Both the position numbers and the translations under genes were made by a program. Below are positions 62,253 through 64,000 of a stretch of DNA of 64,000 nt, one piece after another. Within the stretch, counting starts at the first letter, position 1. Every line of letters starts with the position of its first letter. The notes under the pieces were generated by a model. The model worked only from the letters and a program-made list of their open reading frames with translations, made no database searches and was not told where the DNA came from. Source of the DNA: JAZGER01 sp036480335. Its GTDB lineage: Bacteria > Pseudomonadota > Gammaproteobacteria > DSM-19610. The stretch spans positions 1-64,000 of the forward strand of contig JAZGGH010000080.1 of NCBI GenBank assembly GCA_036480335.1, in the 5' to 3' direction.

Positions 62253-64000
62253 AAAATCATCTGTTCTGTATGTGGAAGACGAGCCTGAAATTCAGGCGCA
62301 AATCTCCGAGTATCTGAAAAGCCATTTTGCCCACGTCTTTCTGGCTGCAAACGCTACAGAAGCGCTAAAGATATACCATCAACAGAATCCTGATGTGTTG
62401 TTTCTCGACATTAATCTCCCTGACATGGACGGATTAATGTTAGCCAGAAAAATTCGACAGAAAAATGATGGCATAAAAATCATCATGCTCACAGCTCATA
62501 CTGAAGAGGATAAATTGCTACAGGCGATAGAACTGAATTTGACAAAATATCTGGTCAAACCCGTTGCACCTCAAGTGTTCAAGGAAACTCTGCGAATACT
62601 GGCCAGGGATTTGAAGAAAGAATCCAGGTCTCAATCTCCAGCAAGTGATATTCCAGCGTGGATAAACGTGGCAAAACTTCAAATGCCTCATTTAACAAAC
62701 ATATACCCAAGAAAAACACTGTTCAAATGCCTTGATTCTATGCGCAGCCTGGCCTGGATATCCGCTGCTGCAGGCAGTGGCAAAACAAGCCTGGTTAGTA
62801 GTTATCTATCGGCAAGAAAAAAACATTGCATCTGGTACCGTTTGGATGCTGACGATAACGATCCGGCCACATTTTTTCATTATCTGGCGCTCGCTGCAAA
62901 AAAAGAGGCACCACGGAGCAAGGATTTACCCTTATTAACAGCTGAATACCAGATGGGCATCACAACCTTTTCCCGGCGTTTTTTTGAGCGTCTATTTACT
63001 CAGATAAAGACACCCTGCACGCTTGTCTTTGATAATTACGAATGCTTAACAAATGACTCTATTCTGCATACTATTTTGTGTGAAGCTGTGAATGCATTAC
63101 CTGAAAAAGCATCCGTTCTGATAACCAGTCGATATGCCCCTCCACCACCTTTTTCCAGACTTAAGGCAAGTCAAAATTATGGCCGTATTGATAATGACAT
63201 GCTACAACTGAGCTTCAAAGAAACCAGTGAAATTGCTAAAATACACAGCAAACATGCATTAACAAAAGATCAGTTGCAAACAATTCATACGCTTAGCCAG
63301 GGCTGGATGGCCGGCATCGTCCTGTTGGCGAACACAAAAAACCTCCCGGCAGAACCTCGACAAACAGATGCTTCATTGCAGAATCTTTTTGATTATTTTA
63401 CTGAAGAAGTTTCGCACAATATAGCATCAAAGAATCGCCACATACTCCAGAAAATCGCCATACTTCCAATTATATCGATAAGCAGCGCTATTGAACTGAC
63501 CGGTCATTTAAATGCTGGGGACATACTGGCAGCACTAGCGGAAGACAATTTCTTCACATATGAACAGGAAGAACAATCGACATATCACCTACATCCGCTG
63601 TTCAGGGTGTCCCTGCTAAAACAGGCCGAGAAAGAATTGACCACGGATGAGTTTATAAACATAAAAGCAAAAGCCGCTTCTTTGCTGGAAAGCGATCAGC
63701 AAATTGAAGCAGCCTACGATCTATATATTGAAATCGGTGAACTATCCGAGGCGGCTCGCCTGATATGCCAGCAAGCACCCGCACTGCTACAGCAAGGGCG
63801 CTTCAAAACCCTGCTTGGCTGGATTTCACGGTTACCGGATACGATGCTTACGCAGACACCCTGGGTTCTCTACTGGCAGGGCATCGGGCAACTGTTTCCT
63901 GACCCGATGGGTTCACGGCTGACGCTGGAGAAATCCTATATGTTATTTGAAAAACAACAGGAAACTCCTGGAGCGATACTGTCCTGTTGCGGCGCGATCA
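62236..64000 (+). CDS. Receiver domain fused to MalT-like STAND ATPase (partial)
   Basis: This frame stays open from ATG 62236 to the window end: 588 residues, 3' part missing. The start overlaps the kinase stop. Residues 1-125 form a receiver domain (YVEDEPEIQ, phospho-acceptor Asp58 in FLDINLPDMDG, Lys108 in YLVKPV). From about 170 comes a P-loop ATPase with Walker A SAAAGSGKTSL (Gly180-Thr184) and Walker B TLVFDNYECL, then ITSRYAPPP, LSQGWMAGIVLL and YHLHPLFR, the order of MalT-type STAND regulators. A TPR-like region begins near 490. A C-terminal LuxR-type HTH is expected beyond the window. The kinase upstream is the likely phosphodonor. Confidence 0.88.
   Translation, partial: MLSILKKSSVLYVEDEPEIQAQISEYLKSHFAHVFLAANATEALKIYHQQNPDVLFLDINLPDMDGLMLARKIRQKNDGIKIIMLTAHTEEDKLLQAIELNLTKYLVKPVAPQVFKETLRILARDLKKESRSQSPASDIPAWINVAKLQMPHLTNIYPRKTLFKCLDSMRSLAWISAAAGSGKTSLVSSYLSARKKHCIWYRLDADDNDPATFFHYLALAAKKEAPRSKDLPLLTAEYQMGITTFSRRFFERLFTQIKTPCTLVFDNYECLTNDSILHTILCEAVNALPEKASVLITSRYAPPPPFSRLKASQNYGRIDNDMLQLSFKETSEIAKIHSKHALTKDQLQTIHTLSQGWMAGIVLLANTKNLPAEPRQTDASLQNLFDYFTEEVSHNIASKNRHILQKIAILPIISISSAIELTGHLNAGDILAALAEDNFFTYEQEEQSTYHLHPLFRVSLLKQAEKELTTDEFINIKAKAASLLESDQQIEAAYDLYIEIGELSEAARLICQQAPALLQQGRFKTLLGWISRLPDTMLTQTPWVLYWQGIGQLFPDPMGSRLTLEKSYMLFEKQQETPGAILSCCGAI

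Overview
The window looks like chromosomal DNA of a gammaproteobacterium. The main evidence is several gene strings with gammaproteobacterial order: amidase-mutL-miaA-hfq-hflX-hflK-hflC-DUF2065-hisZ-purA, rsmI/lpoA-yraN-dolP, and rpoE-rseA-rseB-rseC-mucD-grx-lepA-lepB-DUF4845-rnc-era-recO with nadB divergent from rpoE. A FimX-type type IV pilus regulator fits the same group. I cannot name a genus. No tRNA, rRNA, CRISPR array or complete insertion sequence was seen.

Layout. 1-2.6 kb is the tail of an integron cassette array: two attC-like sites (41-130 and 1858-1914) bracket a cassette with an HTH/ImmA-IrrE metallopeptidase plus a DUF4411 protein, followed by a last cassette whose PIN-like ORF seems 3'-truncated. 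2.6-3.0 kb holds a decayed fragment of sucB with in-frame stops, next to intact sucB. 3.0-9.8 kb (minus strand) is central carbon metabolism: acs, single-chain pyc and sucB. 10.1-11.7 kb has a secreted DUF192 protein and a b561-type cytochrome. 12.0-17.1 kb is a signalling trio: OmpR-type regulator, LysM/FecR/FN3-like protein, CHASE2 histidine kinase. Two striking palindromes precede it. 17.1-30.9 kb is the long minus-strand housekeeping series from tsaE and nnrD down to purA, interrupted by a lone lipoprotein and by small inverted-repeat elements. 30.9-36.0 kb holds queG, rsmI, lpoA, yraN and dolP.

36.1-44.1 kb is the most interesting stretch: an SDR, a fatty acyl-AMP ligase, a large GNAT-fold protein, a MobA-like nucleotidyltransferase, a metallophosphoesterase, a diacylglycerol-kinase-family lipid kinase and a Tam41-like nucleotidyltransferase. 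The set resembles the enzymes used for bacterial ceramide and anionic sphingolipid synthesis, but no serine palmitoyltransferase or acyl carrier protein is in the window. It may make an unusual phospholipid or sphingolipid.

44.2-46.3 kb is a FimX homologue with degenerate REC, GGDEF and EAL domains. 46.3-57.7 kb holds a DUF1015 protein, then recO-era-rnc-lepB-lepA and the sigma-E envelope-stress operon with a candidate sigma-E autoregulatory promoter. 57.8-64.0 kb (plus strand) holds nadB, a FadL/OmpP1-type porin, a six-helix membrane histidine kinase and a regulator fusing a receiver domain to a MalT-like STAND ATPase, cut off by the window end.

Small repeats recur between genes: a roughly 140-bp element with terminal inverted repeats (26755-26896, inverted copy at 47577-47715, possible remnant at 10645-10711), an 83-bp inverted-repeat element at 19857-19939, and REP-like hairpins at 4367 and 17048.
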